This document shows, in pieces, positions 36,537-50,304 of a DNA stretch of 64,000 nucleotides. Position numbers and translations under genes: made by a program. This DNA comes from Trichoplax sp. H2 (taxonomy: Eukaryota > Placozoa > Uniplacotomia > Trichoplacea), in assembly GCA_003344405.1 (NCBI GenBank), contig NOWV01000028.1:434001-498000 (forward strand), given 5' to 3'. Below the pieces are notes generated by a model. That model saw only the letters and a list, made by a program, of their open reading frames with translations. It made no database searches and was not told the origin of the DNA. Numbering within the stretch: the first letter of the stretch is position 1; each line of letters begins with the position of its first letter.

Positions 36537-38520
36537 CTTGTGCGTCTCGATACGATCGGATGGAATAGAAGCGAAAAGACTAGCAATTCTAACTGCTGCC
36601 CTACACCTTGTCGGCGATTTTGTCACTCTACTCGACGATTGAAAGGAGCTATTAATGAATTAGAAAAGAGAATTTTGACGTTCAATAGAGGATTACTTTG
36701 TTAATGTTTGAGCTTAACATAAACTTCATACAATATTGTAGTCTAATTCTCTACCACTCAACCACTTGAAGTTGTCAAGGTTATTATCGCAAGAGTCGAT
36801 CGTTATCCTCTATCACCACGAGACCAGCTGGATGTCGTCGGTTATTAACTACAATCCAACTATACCGGTAAGTATAGAGTTGTACAACTCTGTTTCGGTC
36901 TTGATTGCGGTAGAATAATTAATACAGTATACAGTATGCTGTACAAGTAGAATTTCCCTTACAGAACAACAGTCTAGACGATTATTTTATGTCTTCTTGA
37001 CCACAACAACTCTTCACCATCGCCGCTGTTGGCGCTAGCTTTCACATGGTCAAGAACGAGCATTTCAGCTAAGAAGGCTGTCCAAGGTTTCGTTCGGTAC
37101 CATAGCCAGTAGTAATAGGCTTTGATAGTATCGCTGTCACGAGAGCGAGTGATGGTTATGATCCAGACTACAGACAGAGAGAGGGACACACCACGAATGT
37201 CACCAGTTACAGTAGAACGAGTACAGTATTTTGTACTGTAATTTACAGTATACTGTAGCTGTACACTGTACAGTACGCTTCACAGTACATTATACGCTAA
37301 TATACAGTACAGCAGAAGTATGCACTGTAATGATTTTACCCCCTACCCCCTTAGCTCCAGGACTGGAAGCCTCGCTTTCGCCACCATTTTTCTGGCACTA
37401 GCAAAAAGAATCAGGCACTATCTATTCCATTCTGTATTTCCAATCATGGCGACTATATACTGCATAATGAACTGCTAATGAAGATACTGTACTGTAGATG
37501 ATGTAAAGTTAAATTACAAGTACATGCAGACTACATACAATATGCAAAGTCGAACGAGCGCGTGCCTTGTATCATGATGCATAGTTCGCTCGGCTTGCAG
37601 CTTCGATAGCCAGTAATGCAATGGCAATAATGTAATGTTTAATTTGATCATAAAATACATGAATATCTACATACAACAATAGAATAAAGACATAGAGCAT
37701 CTTCACTGCACAATCTTATAGCACGATTATTCAATAGGTAATTTACTATATTATCGTCATTCTTGCTATTTGAATTTACTACATATCCAGGACAGGCTAA
37801 AAAATCATCCATCAGAATTATCAAGATGTCAGCCTATTCCCTATAGTATGTACTTTTTTCACATCGTCCAACAACGACATTCAATGACGAGAGATAGAGC
37901 ATCTTAGCTATACAATCTTATAGCATGATCATTCCATAGGTAATTTACGGTATTAAAACGTTATCCATTAAACCAATATGATACAAAAATCTGAAGGATC
38001 AAAACAATATTAAATAAGGCTTCCACAATATTGTTAATATCTTTTATACTACCGTAGAAATTATTACACTCTGACGCCAATAAAAAAACCCTTCTACACT
38101 ATTACTTACACAAGTCCATGATTATCATGTACCGGTATCGCTAAATTGTAGCTTACTAATATCTGATCAAACTGAGAATGAGAATTGATATCATTGAATA
38201 TTACTTTAAATATTTATATCAAACAAAGAATTAACATATGTATTTAATATTTTGAATTCAAGAATATTCTATATACACATAGTAGCGCTCGATTATTTGA
38301 AATATATAATCAATTTCATACTTAGTGCAGTGCAGTCATGTATAATTCCAGTCAGCAAAATAATATGGCTAATCTTTTCTAGATCTAGGCTGCGACAGCC
38401 CAGTATTGAACCTTGCTCGATAAATTTCACCCTCTGGCACGCAATTAGGAACCGACGACGTTCGGTCAACTAGAAGTTTCAAATTGGATGTTAACAATGG
38501 TTGTTGATTGCCTGTATGCC
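36537..38520. other. intergenic, repeats and palindromic words
   Basis: Upstream of SZRD1. The interval 37190-37330 is dense in TACAGTA/TACTGTA, including a second TACAGTATACTGTA near 37243. A pair of similar blocks (37694-37770 and 37896-37960, offset about 202 bp: AGAGCATCTT, CAATCTTATAGCA, CATTCCATAGGTAATTTAC) is an old duplication. The ORF at 36974-37189 (-) has no recognisable family. Confidence 0.5.
37694..37960. repeat. two-copy dispersed-tandem repeat, offset about 202 bp
   Basis: Blocks starting AGAGCATCTT at 37694 and 37896 share about 65 bp with several substitutions, separated by unrelated-looking sequence. Confidence 0.65.
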
Positions 38521-38760
38521 CTACGCAATTTGTCCTCTTCGAGGTGCTACGCATTTAACCATAGCATATAGCCAGCAATGGATAAGAAAAAGCAGCGAAG
38601 CAGCCAGTAGCAAATTTGAAAGCAAATCATTAGAATCACAAGCATAAACATTGGTGGCTAGTGCGGTGCGGATAGTGTCCTGATAATCACGGATTGAATT
38701 GATCCATTCCTTAGGTTGACTTAAATTGGAGTCATAAAATACGGTATATCTACGCAACCT
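38521..38760 (-). CDS. unidentified terminal exon with one transmembrane helix
   Basis: Open frame of about 79 codons ending in TAG at 38521-38523. It has no in-frame ATG at its start and an upstream in-frame stop, so it would enter through a splice acceptor such as GCAAAG at 38764-38759. The product has a polar part (YTVFYDSNLSQPKEWINSIR), a hydrophobic helix (LLSNLLLAASLLFLIHCWLY) and a short basic tail (CVAPRRGQIA). Amino-acid use looks like real protein. I do not recognise it and found no partner exon. It does not splice in frame to the neighbouring anoctamin gene. It may be part of a small single-pass membrane protein or a gene relic. Confidence 0.4.
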   Translation of the reverse strand, partial: RLRRYTVFYDSNLSQPKEWINSIRDYQDTIRTALATNVYACDSNDLLSNLLLAASLLFLIHCWLYAMVKCVAPRRGQIA

Positions 38761-39503
38761 TTGCTTTAAATTTGGACTTTAAATACAGTAAGATTTAATT
38801 ATTGTAGATAGTTAAAAGTGTTCGATTCCACCGGGCGTGGACTAGTATAATATGACTGCAACAATATCTAGTATGATAGTATCATTTAAAACACTCTACT
38901 ATAAAATTTATTTTCATTAGCTATATATTTCGTTTGATGGAAGTTAAATCAACTACATAATTTACAGAAAATGAAATTCTTCATTTTGAAGCATGAACCT
39001 ATTTGACGACTAACTGGAAGGAAATGAGAGATACTGTAGGAAAACGAAGATATGCTACAGAACATCTTTTAAAATAGTATAATTAAAATAGCGCACAAAT
39101 CGTCATACTATTCTACACTATGTTGACTTTAAATATCTAATATATAAAAAAGACATACTGTACAGTATTTGCTAGTTGTTCTAAATGTCGAAGCCATCTA
39201 ATTCAATTTATCGCATCATATTCTTTACTACAAGTTATTTTTGAAGCTGGATTGCGCTAATTTCACAAGGTTAAAATTGGCATAAGTGTATATTCAAGTG
39301 GATGCACTGTAGTACATTTTTGGAAGTGCTATTCTATACTGCCATATGGAGGAATATAATCTTCTGAACAAATTGAAATAGTAGACTACTGATACTTAAA
39401 TTTCTACATATTATTGGTGCATCGTATAAATTATTAATAGCTTTAAAGCCAACATTTCAATCAGCAAAGGCAACAAATAAATAACTAAAAACTATTTGCC
39501 CAA

Positions 39504-42500
39504 CTAATTTGACTTACTTAGCCTTGATTCATCCATACTAATATGTCCATTAGGCATTGGTGTACCTTCCGACATAGTGCGTCGTTTTACAGTCATATCA
39601 TCAGCATTATCCAAATCATCCGGATCTGTTAGCATGTTTTCAGCTAAAAATCTCTCCCTCTTAATCTTAATATCTAAACTCTTAGGTACATCTGGCACCA
39701 TAATTGCAATGAAAACTGATATTCCAAAAACAAGGTGCTAAAAGGTAAAGAATTAATTAATAACATGGCTACATTTAAAGCACTTTTAAAACATTAATAT
39801 TGAATGCTAAGAAAGTAAGAGGCAAAATTGGCAACATTAGCAATTTGCTGCTCTTTTTTAATGCATGCTCGATACTCAAATTCTAGTTGTATAATCTTAT
39901 AGCCTCAATATGAAGAGAATCTCCAATACTGATACTTTATCCATAAATCCATGTTGATTTTAATATCATGTCATTACCTCAAAAACAATCACAAATGCTA
40001 GCCTCATTGCTGTTAATTCCCAATAAAACAATGTTCTCTGGCCATCCTCGTTACGATAACCTTTATACCGGCAAGGTTCAGTCGTCGTGTTAGGCGGTGC
40101 ATGAGCTAGTGTAAAATTGATATAGCCTTCCAGACTTTCATTAATGGTGAATTTATATAACATCCTTGGAATAAACTCAGATGTGAAAGCGATGACGAAA
40201 GCCTAATGGATCAAAAATTTGACTTATCAATCCTTAATTATGACAACAATCACACCTTATTCATTGCTGGCTAAAGAATCATAAAATGTAATAATTAATG
40301 AACACTTTCTGACGAAAATTTCATAACTTTTACAATAGCTTACATTACAAATGACAGCGATTTTAGTTACTGCTTCTAAAATTGAATACCAAACACCTAT
40401 TGAAAGCAGAATCATAAACTTATTAAGTCTTTCATTGCCAATTACAGCAAGCAAAATCAACTTTACTTAATAGAATGGGCATCATACCTATGTCCTGAGC
40501 TTTTTCAGCTACTGGTCGTTTACTCTGTGTGATATATTTGTTAGCATCCAATCGAATTTCCACCCAGTTATTAAGAAGAGCAAAGAAAGGAGCCAAAGGG
40601 AATGATGCCACAAAAACAGTTACAAAACCAAATTGCAATACTATAGCAACAGTTGCCAATGCGATCGAGGAATATAAAATAACAAAATGACGAAATATTA
40701 TCCTAGGTTAGCTCTACTTCCGTTACTTTCGCCTTAATAATCGTTACGATTACGGAATGCAAATAGCAAAATACAAACATTACATCACCGATATTTCAAC
40801 GCTGTCAATTAATCAACCAATGGTATAAAATACTCAGATGAGAGTAAAAACTGACGACTTACTGCCTTTTTATTATAACAGGAATACATAAAGTAAAATT
40901 TTATAAACATGTATATCTTTTTATTTTTAATCTAAATGGCAGCAGGGCAAAATAGCTGACCCATCTCAAGGTATTCTTCAAATAGTGGCTCATCTTTTAA
41001 CAGTTCAAAGTCTGCAAGCCAACGTGTTTGAGCTGTACTCTCTTCAACTTCTTCCTTTTCTGCATTATTATCTTCATTTCCATCTACATCGTCCGGCGGA
41101 TATTCTCTCTCTTTCTCACGTTTAAGTTTTTCTTTTTTCTCCTTAGCTAATTGTCTCCTTATCTTGCGTTGGATAAGGTAATTTTTGAACATCCTACAGT
41201 TAAAAGCAAATCAGTTAATCTTTTTTGATTTATTAAAGAAACATAAGTAATTGTTGGAATTCTAATAGTTATACAGCACTCTACTGAAAGAATTGAATAA
41301 TCCATCTTTTTCTCGTAATATATAACTACTGTATTAGCAGCTCAATTCTAACGCTATACTGACGGTATAAACAGCTCCTTAGCGTTGCCAATGATTTGCT
41401 TTCCAACAGTTACAATAGCTAATTGAGTAGCTAATTCGACAAGACATCCAGTCGGTCCACACTATGTCATAAAATTTATTAAAATAAATCCGCTGATGAT
41501 ATAGCGATGACTACATTGGACTAGAGAAATATGATTTGCATTGCAAACTATCTGCTATAGGAAATGATTGTTTACATCAACAGGGCGCAATCCAAGAAAA
41601 TGATCATAATGGCCCGGGTATCCTATAAATCTGCAATAAAAGACATTAAATAGTTCGATTACGTAACTAGCTACTGGAAAAGCCCAGGGTAAAGATTGAC
41701 ATTTTTGTCATTCTAGTCCTACAGAAGTGAAGCGATATCAATGTAAGCAAAATAGAAAATTAGATTGCGAACGCATTCAGCGACAATATACCTTCCTTTA
41801 AAGAACGCTATATAAAAGATATAGGCGTAGAAGTTGACAAACTGAAAGCAAAATACTTTAAATGTTAAATGATCTTCAAATTCAGTCTGAGTTCGATGCA
41901 TTTCTAAAAGAGGAGCATACAATTTTTCCATTAACAGCATTTAATTACATCGATTGAAATGAACGTAAATCTGGAATGGATATAATAATTGTAACATCTT
42001 ATGGATCCGATTATTAAAACGAATACTATTACAAGTAAAATACTAGCTATTGAATTACCCCATTCTGTTAAGGTATGAGCCAACTTTGAATAGGTCTATA
42101 CACATCAGAAAGATAATATTGAACTTTTGTCGTAAGAATAATTAAAAATTTAGATAGAATATTTTTATCACTGTTATAGTATTATGACGGCTGATAAAGA
42201 ATGCTAGATTAAGATAGTTAAGATTAGACATAAAATTCTTATCACTGCTATAGTATTACAGTATAATGGCTAATAAAGAATACTAGACAAAGATAATTAA
42301 GATTATATAACATCCTGATCACTGTTAAAGTATAAAGATAACTGATAAAGAAAATTAAATAAAGATAATTAAGATTAGATATAAATTCCTTATCTGAGAC
42401 AAAGGGTAACATAATGTTTCGAAGAGATAAATTAAACGATTAACTTAAATAATAATTTCGGGAAAAAATTGATTTCAATCATCGTATTGCATTGATGTAA

Positions 42501-45500
42501 TAGGTTTACTATATAGTCTGTCCACTAACCCTACTCAACAGCATAATTAAAACCAAATTCAATATGCCACCGGTGAATCCAGAAATGGATGAGGCAGAAG
42601 AACGTAGACTCTTAGATCCATACATTACAATCGTTATAACCGTTCGATAAACGATAACACCAATCAGAAAAATGACAACTAGGCTTGCCTAAAATGGAAT
42701 TTTTATCATTACAAAATCAATTAGCGATTGATCGAAGAAAAGTAAAGCTCAGCCTATTCTCTGTAAACCTGAGAAAAGGTTCGTATAATCTTACCATAAC
42801 GAGAATTACAGAGAGACCTGTCAGGTAACGTGGAAGTCGCGTCGCCGGTGACATATATGGTTCCCACTGCCCTGTAATGGGATTTTGTCGTTTACTAGGA
42901 GCTAAAGCAGAGAATCTAGGTCTTGGTCGTTCCTATAGAGGATGATGATGCACAGAAATATATCATATCAAAATTCTTCCCTTTCATGAACTAGACCTAT
43001 GTTTCGAGTCGGAATACCATAATTCCATATCGTATGTTAATCACATACCTCTTCTGCTTCAAAATCCATAGTATCCCAGCGAAATGCCAATGTAGCTTCT
43101 TTCCTTTTCCAATATTCAAGAAAAGAAACCGCTATATGTATAACATATATGCAAATAAAATAGTTAGCAATCGTTTTAAGTGAAATGATATAAATAAAAT
43201 TGGAGCAAATTAGTACAGTACTTAAACTGCGTGCATTAGTATAATAAATATCACAACTTATCAAAAAATAACGTAGAATCGAAGAAAGGACGTTAAAGTA
43301 TTGCTCAAATTAAAAAAGGGCACACAGTGTTAACAATAACTATGGTAGAATAGTGATCATTAAGGATTGCTCATTTTAAAGAACTCCATTTATTCTTTTA
43401 GTAATATGAAACTGGCGAATCTATTTGATCGTATTTAGTGTTTAAAGACTATCAAAACCTATCCTTATCCTTTAATTTAAATACAAATTCGATTAATAAT
43501 ACTAAATAATGATAATCTCAATAAGATGAAGATTATAATATGGTTGATCAATATGCGATAGCATCTCAAATCAATTATAAATTCCCCATGACCCTGTACG
43601 TTTATGGTAACAATAATGTGAATCATATCCGAAGAACTTAATAGATAAGGGAATAACTATAAGATAATTCAACTATAATTCAACTATGATCCAAAATCAA
43701 AAATTCAAGTGTAAGCACTCTGATTTGGATTACAAACGCTTTAAACTGATATCCGCTAACTTCTATAGTCATCAATAATTCATTCAATAAGAAATTTGTA
43801 AAAATATTATTAAAGTAATACATCAACATATTCCATAAAATAACACTAAAAAGAGGCTTACCCCAGAAGCACATAAAAATTGAAAAAAACACCGTCCCAG
43901 GATTATCAAATGCATACGAAACCTAGCAGTGAAAAGAGTGTTCAAGAAAATCAGTAAAACTTTTCTTATTATTATGTCATGTAAATCAAAATTTAAGCAA
44001 TGACGTAGCTGAAAGGTAGAATATCGAGATGATAGCTTACTGTAGCTGAAAAGCAATCATCAGATAAATAGTAGTATTCGCATCCAATGCTTGGTGAACA
44101 AATGGGACACATTTTAATAGTCTTACCACCTTCGCAAACTTGGGCACTAAGCCATGGTGGTAATAACAAGAAATTAATCAACAAAGATGTGTAAATTTCT
44201 AGTTATATGATATTCTTTAATTAATCAATAATAAAGTTTGTAAATATAAGATAAAATGTCCTCTGTAAGTTATCGCATCTTAATGTAACAATGGGGTCAA
44301 TTGTTTAATTAAATCCTAGACGTTTATTTTGTAGTATCCAAGATAGAGAATAACACCACAGTTCATTAATTTTAATCATGATTTAACCTCATTTAGAGGT
44401 AGATATTGACTGACTGTCAATTATTTTGCGATACGCAATATTATGTGCATACTATCACTTGAGAAGGATCAATTGCAATCGATTCGTAGATAAAGTAAAT
44501 TTTAGTACTTCGTGGTTAGAAATTATAGAACATTTTCTATTCCTGTGAGGCTAAGCAGAGTATTTTAAACTGATTAACTTACGCGACAGGGTTAGAACCC
44601 ATACTTAATATACCAATCATGAAAATTATAAAACCAACTATAGCAGCAGGTAATAGCCAAGAAGTATAAAAACCTTAGCAAAAGCACAGGACAGATATTA
44701 AAAATGATTGAGGTTCATCATGACGGAAAGTTATAATATACATCGATACATAGTTTATCTAACGTAAGGGCGCAAGAACGATAGCGGTTGAATAAAAATC
44801 TTGTACTTTTTAAATTACCTAGCCAAGAAAAATAAATGCCAATTTTCTCGCCGAAATATAAACTATAAAGAAATAAAGGTGAGGAAGTTATAGCGGTTGA
44901 ATTGCAGATATACACTGCATAAATAATGCATTAATAGTCAGCTCAACTGATACAATTAATTACTGATTTAATCTAGATAAATTCTCACCGAATAACTTCG
45001 ATAGGTTGATACTTATACCATGCTGTCCATCTGGCCCAATGTAGGTATAACATCTAAATAAAATACGTAAACGTATTAGCCAGTGATAAAGACTACAAGG
45101 AGTCAAAATGTCGAAATTAATAATGGAGATGTCCAAGGTAGATTTCTTAATCCTATAAATGCCATACCTGGCGAGTATTCATATAATCATCTGGAGGTAC
45201 TGGATCACCATTACCTACTTCATCCATTAGTGTATTAGAATAAGGTCCCTATAATTTGATGTACAAGGTACTTTTATATTATGCAAACTATATAAATTTG
45301 TAAGTCAATAATTTTAAGGTAAGCTGATTAAATATAATTTAAGGAGAATGTTAAATAACTACAAATACGACATACATCATGCAGAGGATAAGCTTCATGA
45401 AATGCCTTTTCTTCTATTAATCGATCAATGCCTACCAAAGCAGTGTTCAAAATTAGCCATGGATATTGGTAGTAATAATATTTGGTTAAGTAACAGATAA

Positions 45501-48500
45501 ATAAATGTGTTTCAAGATAAAATGATACTCCAATACACGGAATTTAATTCTAAGCTGCAAGGCACTGCTCATCACGCAAGCATCAGTATCAATTGTTCAA
45601 GTAATTTCTGTTAAGAATTCTTAGATAAGTAATTTTACTGAACTATTGCATGGTCTTGATTTAGTTGAGCTAAAATATTTATTTATAAAAGTCAATTTCA
45701 ACAACAGAAATTTGTTGATGAAATCAGTAAGCAGGAATTATACGTTATTTTACATATCTACGTATGTGGTCTTAAATTCTGGACTGCAAAGCACTACTCT
45801 ATAATGCAAACATCAGTATGAATTATTGGAATAGTTTCTGCAAAGAACTCGTAAAAATGTAATTTTTTTGAACTATTATATAGTCTTGAATTAGTTGAAC
45901 TAGATGGCTATATATAAAGATTAATATAAATATCAGAGATTTGTTGATGGGATCAGTGAACAAAAGGTATGCGTTGTTTACATGCCCAAATATAACAGTC
46001 TTACCCACTTCGCCTGCTCTCCTATCGCCATACAAAGTATTGGATAAAATATAGTTAGCCTAAGTGCGGATGAATGTTTTATATTTTTAATGAAGACATT
46101 GACCACAAATGAGATATTGGATTATAGCTATAAAGATGTGATCCATGGATATAACTACTTCTTTATGAGTTAGTTAATTCTATACTCATATATTAACATA
46201 GTTATTATCTATACAGTTCAGCTAAAAAATTGATCTGCCCTAGCTTTGTATAGCGGTTAAAGGTCATTAAATTATCAGCCTTAGCTAATGCAGGCATGAA
46301 AAATGATTAATAAATGTCATTCAGCTGTTATAACATTTCTGCTTTACTTATAATAATATGATTACCTATTATATTTTTTAGTCAACGTTGGTATAAATAA
46401 TTACTGATAACGATTGATCGACTAATAATACAGCATTTCTACTGTACATTACTTCCTAGAGTTATAGGATTGCTGCTCATAACTGAAAATAACAATTTCT
46501 AATGTATACTAAATCCACTCATTAGTATCGATAGCTTAATACATTGCAGAATGTCTTTACTCTTTCGTTAACCACGCGATATTCAAATTTTAAAGAAAAG
46601 TAGGTTCGATTACTAGCCTTTATTAGTCTAACTAAAAGCATATAAAGACGCCAAGTGCTAAGTAATTTTGACTATCAAGACTCATGCTAAAATGTTATAT
46701 TCTGTTTGAACTTCGGGTACTTTATTAATAATATAATTGCTATAGATCATTGCCTACCAAGCGACTTCGTTCTGCTGAGCTGAAAAACGACTCTAAATCT
46801 TCAGAGCCAACATATCTATGAAGAAAATTGAGCAGAAAATTTATTTCGATGAACTATAACTACAGTTATAGCGCATATCAAATTCGATATTATTTAAGTT
46901 TTTGTTCAATTTAGCATAGGATAAATCACTTGTCAATTGAATAATGTAATTTACTTGTCTAATTTTGTCCTATCGTATGGGGCTGTAATAAATCGGTTAG
47001 GCTTCCATGGAATTTTTGATGACATAATATTGGGTATCCGAAATTTATGTAACCAGTAAGCCGACCAGCAATCATTTGATGATTCATCGATCTATTCATT
47101 GATAAAAGCAATTTTATGATCAAAATATCAAATCATTCCTTTCCTAAGAAGAATTAGCAGTTAATATTGTCGAGAAAATCTCCAATATGGCTTCAAATCT
47201 ATATATGCAATCATCAAACATACCAATAATCTAGCTCTTGATAGTAAATCTTCTGCATATTGTGAAACTACAGCCCATGGTAGATGAACTTTAACGAAAT
47301 GATATTTAACTGTTTCTGTCTCGTTGACCGACTAATGAGGAAAGAATCAACCACATCGAGAAAACCAAGTAAATTTATAGAACTAGCCAATGCCATTATT
47401 ATTCAGTATTTCATTAATTGAGTAAAATTATACTATTATGTAGCCTTTTCTTAATTCCCTGTATCCGTGTTAATATTTATAATTATACACTACCTTTTCT
47501 AATTCAATACCAATATTTTGTATTGCCTTCTCGAAATCTTTCCGTCGACGGGCATTCCTTTTATCAATTGCTGCTCCAACTTTTTCCTCATACATCAAGA
47601 TATAATCTAGGTAGTATCCAATTACAAAATTACATTCAGTTTGTACAAGCTAATTACTTGCGCTGCTAGTAAATATTGCACAGTCTTTGACTAAAATTTG
47701 ATATAACTATTTAAGAGATGAACAAATTGAGCACTCGATGAATACATTGTGTTGTAACCATGCAATTTAACAAGTGTCTAAATGGTATTCTTATTAAAAG
47801 ACAACTCAAGTGAGTTTAATCCTATCTCTTCTACAATACTTAAGGCTCATAAGCGATTATCTTACGCCTATGTAAAACTAAAGATTTACAAATATGAGCA
47901 GAAGTCCATTAAATTATGTAGATCGGATCTACGCCATGTCGTAGAATTAATAGCCTTGTAAATTGAATAGAGTATATTTAATACTACAGTATATTCTTGA
48001 TAGCAAGCAGTCAAACCAAGATTTTTACATTTTAAAGTAGATTAAATATTTTAATATGCATAAATTCAGTGAATTATAGCAAATTTACGTCGCAAAATTG
48101 ACTCAATACGCGTATTTGCTACTAGGTAGTGTACTAAATCTCATATTCTCAATCCTGGAAAGTCGAATCGATTCGCCACAGTTTATAGAGTACGATTAAT
48201 CATTTTGTGATACTAAGTTGTGCGGACTACCCTTAAAATGTATTAGAAGACTAAACTTATAAATAAAATTATTTCAGTCTAATAATTTTAATTCTTAGCA
48301 ATTAAATCTAGCCGGCTCAGATTCTATCGATACGAGCTACATTACCTATTTTCCGAACACCATCATCGAAATATAACGTAGGATGCTGATAATTATATTC
48401 GTTATATCGGTATGCAGATATTTCCAAATTTTGCCTCTAGCATTAATAACATAAAATGAAGGTATCCTCGTAAGCTACAGATATGATTACATTTTATCCA

Positions 48501-50304
48501 TCATTTCTTCAATTTCAATTCTGTAAATAGTAATATCTACTTAAACATCAGTTTACCCATATACAGCGTAAAGTTAGTATTAATTAGTTCATGCAATACT
48601 AGTACTCGATTATGCATATGCTTGAAACAAATGTGCTAAAAGTCAGTAAGTCTGAGCCATAATAAAGAGTATCATTGAGGGTATAGACTATAATCCGCGT
48701 GTAAAGTTTTTACATCGATTTTTTTCCGAAATTTGGCATCTATCAATCTATCGAACCCCATCGATCAGTATTTTATACATATAGGCTAGTAAAATAGTCA
48801 TTGATGGATAATTATAATTTACTTCCTATTGACGTATTGCTTACTATTTCTGCAAACAGCAATCATTATTAAAGGCAAGCAGCGTTAGAATTAGATTAAG
48901 AAAGAGGATCATGGCAAAATTGATTAAAACTACCGTATGTTTTAAAAAAGACTTGAAATTGTATCAAAGAGCAGTATAAGGTAATGAAATTATGAAAGAA
49001 ATTAAATAATGGATATTTCAGAAAGGATTCAAATCGGGCCAATGCTTAGAGGGATGAAATAGTATCGGAATAAATGTTAAATACTGAAAGAATTTTAAAT
49101 GACAGTAGACCAAGCTGGCTTTAATTCTTGAGGAGAGTCAGATTAAATTGTATGTATGTAAAGGATCAAATTGTGATAAGGTTAATTACTGTATTCGCTA
49201 TACGAATGGAAGAATTAAGGGATTTGAATATATAAACTAACCGGAAGCTTGTTCTTTCTGATATTCAAGTATAGCATATGCACTAATGTTGTACAATGAA
49301 TGGTTGATTTTTCATTTGCTTACTTGGAAATTGTATGTTAATGTATTAATAATTATTAGCTGCGGTATTTAAATTATGAGCTAACAGTAAATTGATCCTG
49401 ATTGTAAAGGACTGTAATTGAATATATTCTCGTTTAAATACTCTCTCCATCGAGCAGTTTTATGGTGTGTTATGAAAGCCTTCTTCGAATTTAATGGCTT
49501 AAAAATAAGATAATTAAATGTATGATAATAACGGGGATTATTATTTCATTTCCAATGTGTGTGTGAATGAAACTATTTGCGTTGTTTAAGAATCTAATCA
49601 AATAGCTACAATGCTATAAGTTCAGCATTATAACAAATTGTTTTTGATAAAAAATGAATCATGAATTATAAGGATTTCTTGGTATTATAGAACAGACATA
49701 TCACCAACCTAAGGATGGATACTTACAAACTAGTATGGGGTGATAGAAATTATTTCAATTCTTAAAGTAAGAATAAACGAAAAGTAAATTCGATTATCTC
49801 AGTTTTGCTTTCAAATTTTATCAAATTGAAGGGGATAAAAATATCAGAGATCATGGTAGAAATAACTGGATAAACAAAAACCTTTGAAATAACTGTTTTG
49901 CGGAAGCCAGAATCAATGATAAATAATTTTAAAAATAAGGATTTAAATGGACAAAATTATTCAATGTAAAGTATACGAGGAGTATTATCAGGATTTCCGG
50001 GTAAAATTCTGATTAACTTGAGCCATAAATATATGATTTTTCCTTAATGGTTATAGGATAAAGTAGAATCGAAAGATCCTATATCATCATCGTTCAGTAT
50101 ATGCCTTAAATTAAATCAATGAAAAACGATTACAACTACCATTTCTAATTCAGTTTGTTGCTTTTCATTCTCTTCTTGGGCATGGTGATGGATATCTTCA
50201 TCATCTTCTTCATGTTCACCTTGATCTAATAGCTGCATCGTTCCATAATCAGATTTGTCGTTGGCATTTGGGTTATTGTTTTTCTTCTTATTAAAAATTC
50301 CCAT
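39504..50304 (-). CDS. anoctamin-7-like membrane protein (TMEM16 family), 26 exons, complete
   Basis: Minus-strand exons: 50140-50304, 48346-48385, 47494-47606, 47224-47331, 46955-47091, 46758-46815, 46005-46059, 45376-45431, 45168-45248, 44989-45053, 44819-44862, 44583-44673, 44041-44146, 43862-43922, 43049-43131, 42795-42932, 42530-42688, 42059-42095, 41792-41903, 41576-41630, 41364-41461, 40961-41193, 40488-40640, 40344-40396, 39978-40202 and 39504-39737. Total 2,760 nt, 919 aa. The N-terminal dimerisation domain includes [16 protein letters not shown] and [15 protein letters not shown]. The anoctamin core includes [20 protein letters not shown], a Cys-rich loop ([11 protein letters not shown]), [18 protein letters not shown] and FYIAFFKGR. 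Acidic residues matching known TMEM16 calcium ligands are present in EYLEM and EIRLDANKY. The C-terminus ([26 protein letters not shown]) is closest to ANO7. TMEM16 proteins are calcium-activated chloride channels or lipid scramblases; which one this is cannot be read here. The exon 1 join is the least certain. Confidence 0.94.
42150..42400. repeat. three-copy tandem repeat of about 70 bp in an anoctamin intron
   Basis: The order 'ATCACTGTTATAGTAT..ATGGCTGATAAAGAAT.CTAGA..AAGATAATTAAGATTAGA' repeats three times with changes, within intron 42096-42529. Confidence 0.85.
45546..46003. repeat. two-copy tandem repeat of about 229 bp in an anoctamin intron
   Basis: Copies start at 45546 and 45775 (AATTCT..CTGCAA). 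Shared blocks include CATCAGTAT, TAGTTTCTG.AAAGAA, GAACTATT, AGTCTTGAATTAGTTGA and TTTGTTGATG..ATCAGT. Copy 2 runs up to the exon at 46005. Confidence 0.88.

Noticed and set aside
36974-37189. 71-codon minus ORF upstream of SZRD1
   Set aside because: No family resemblance and it reaches into TACTGTA-rich spacer; not enough support.
38521-39737. Orphan exon as an alternative last exon of the anoctamin gene
   Set aside because: The donor leaves one base, while acceptors near 38760 do not restore the orphan frame.
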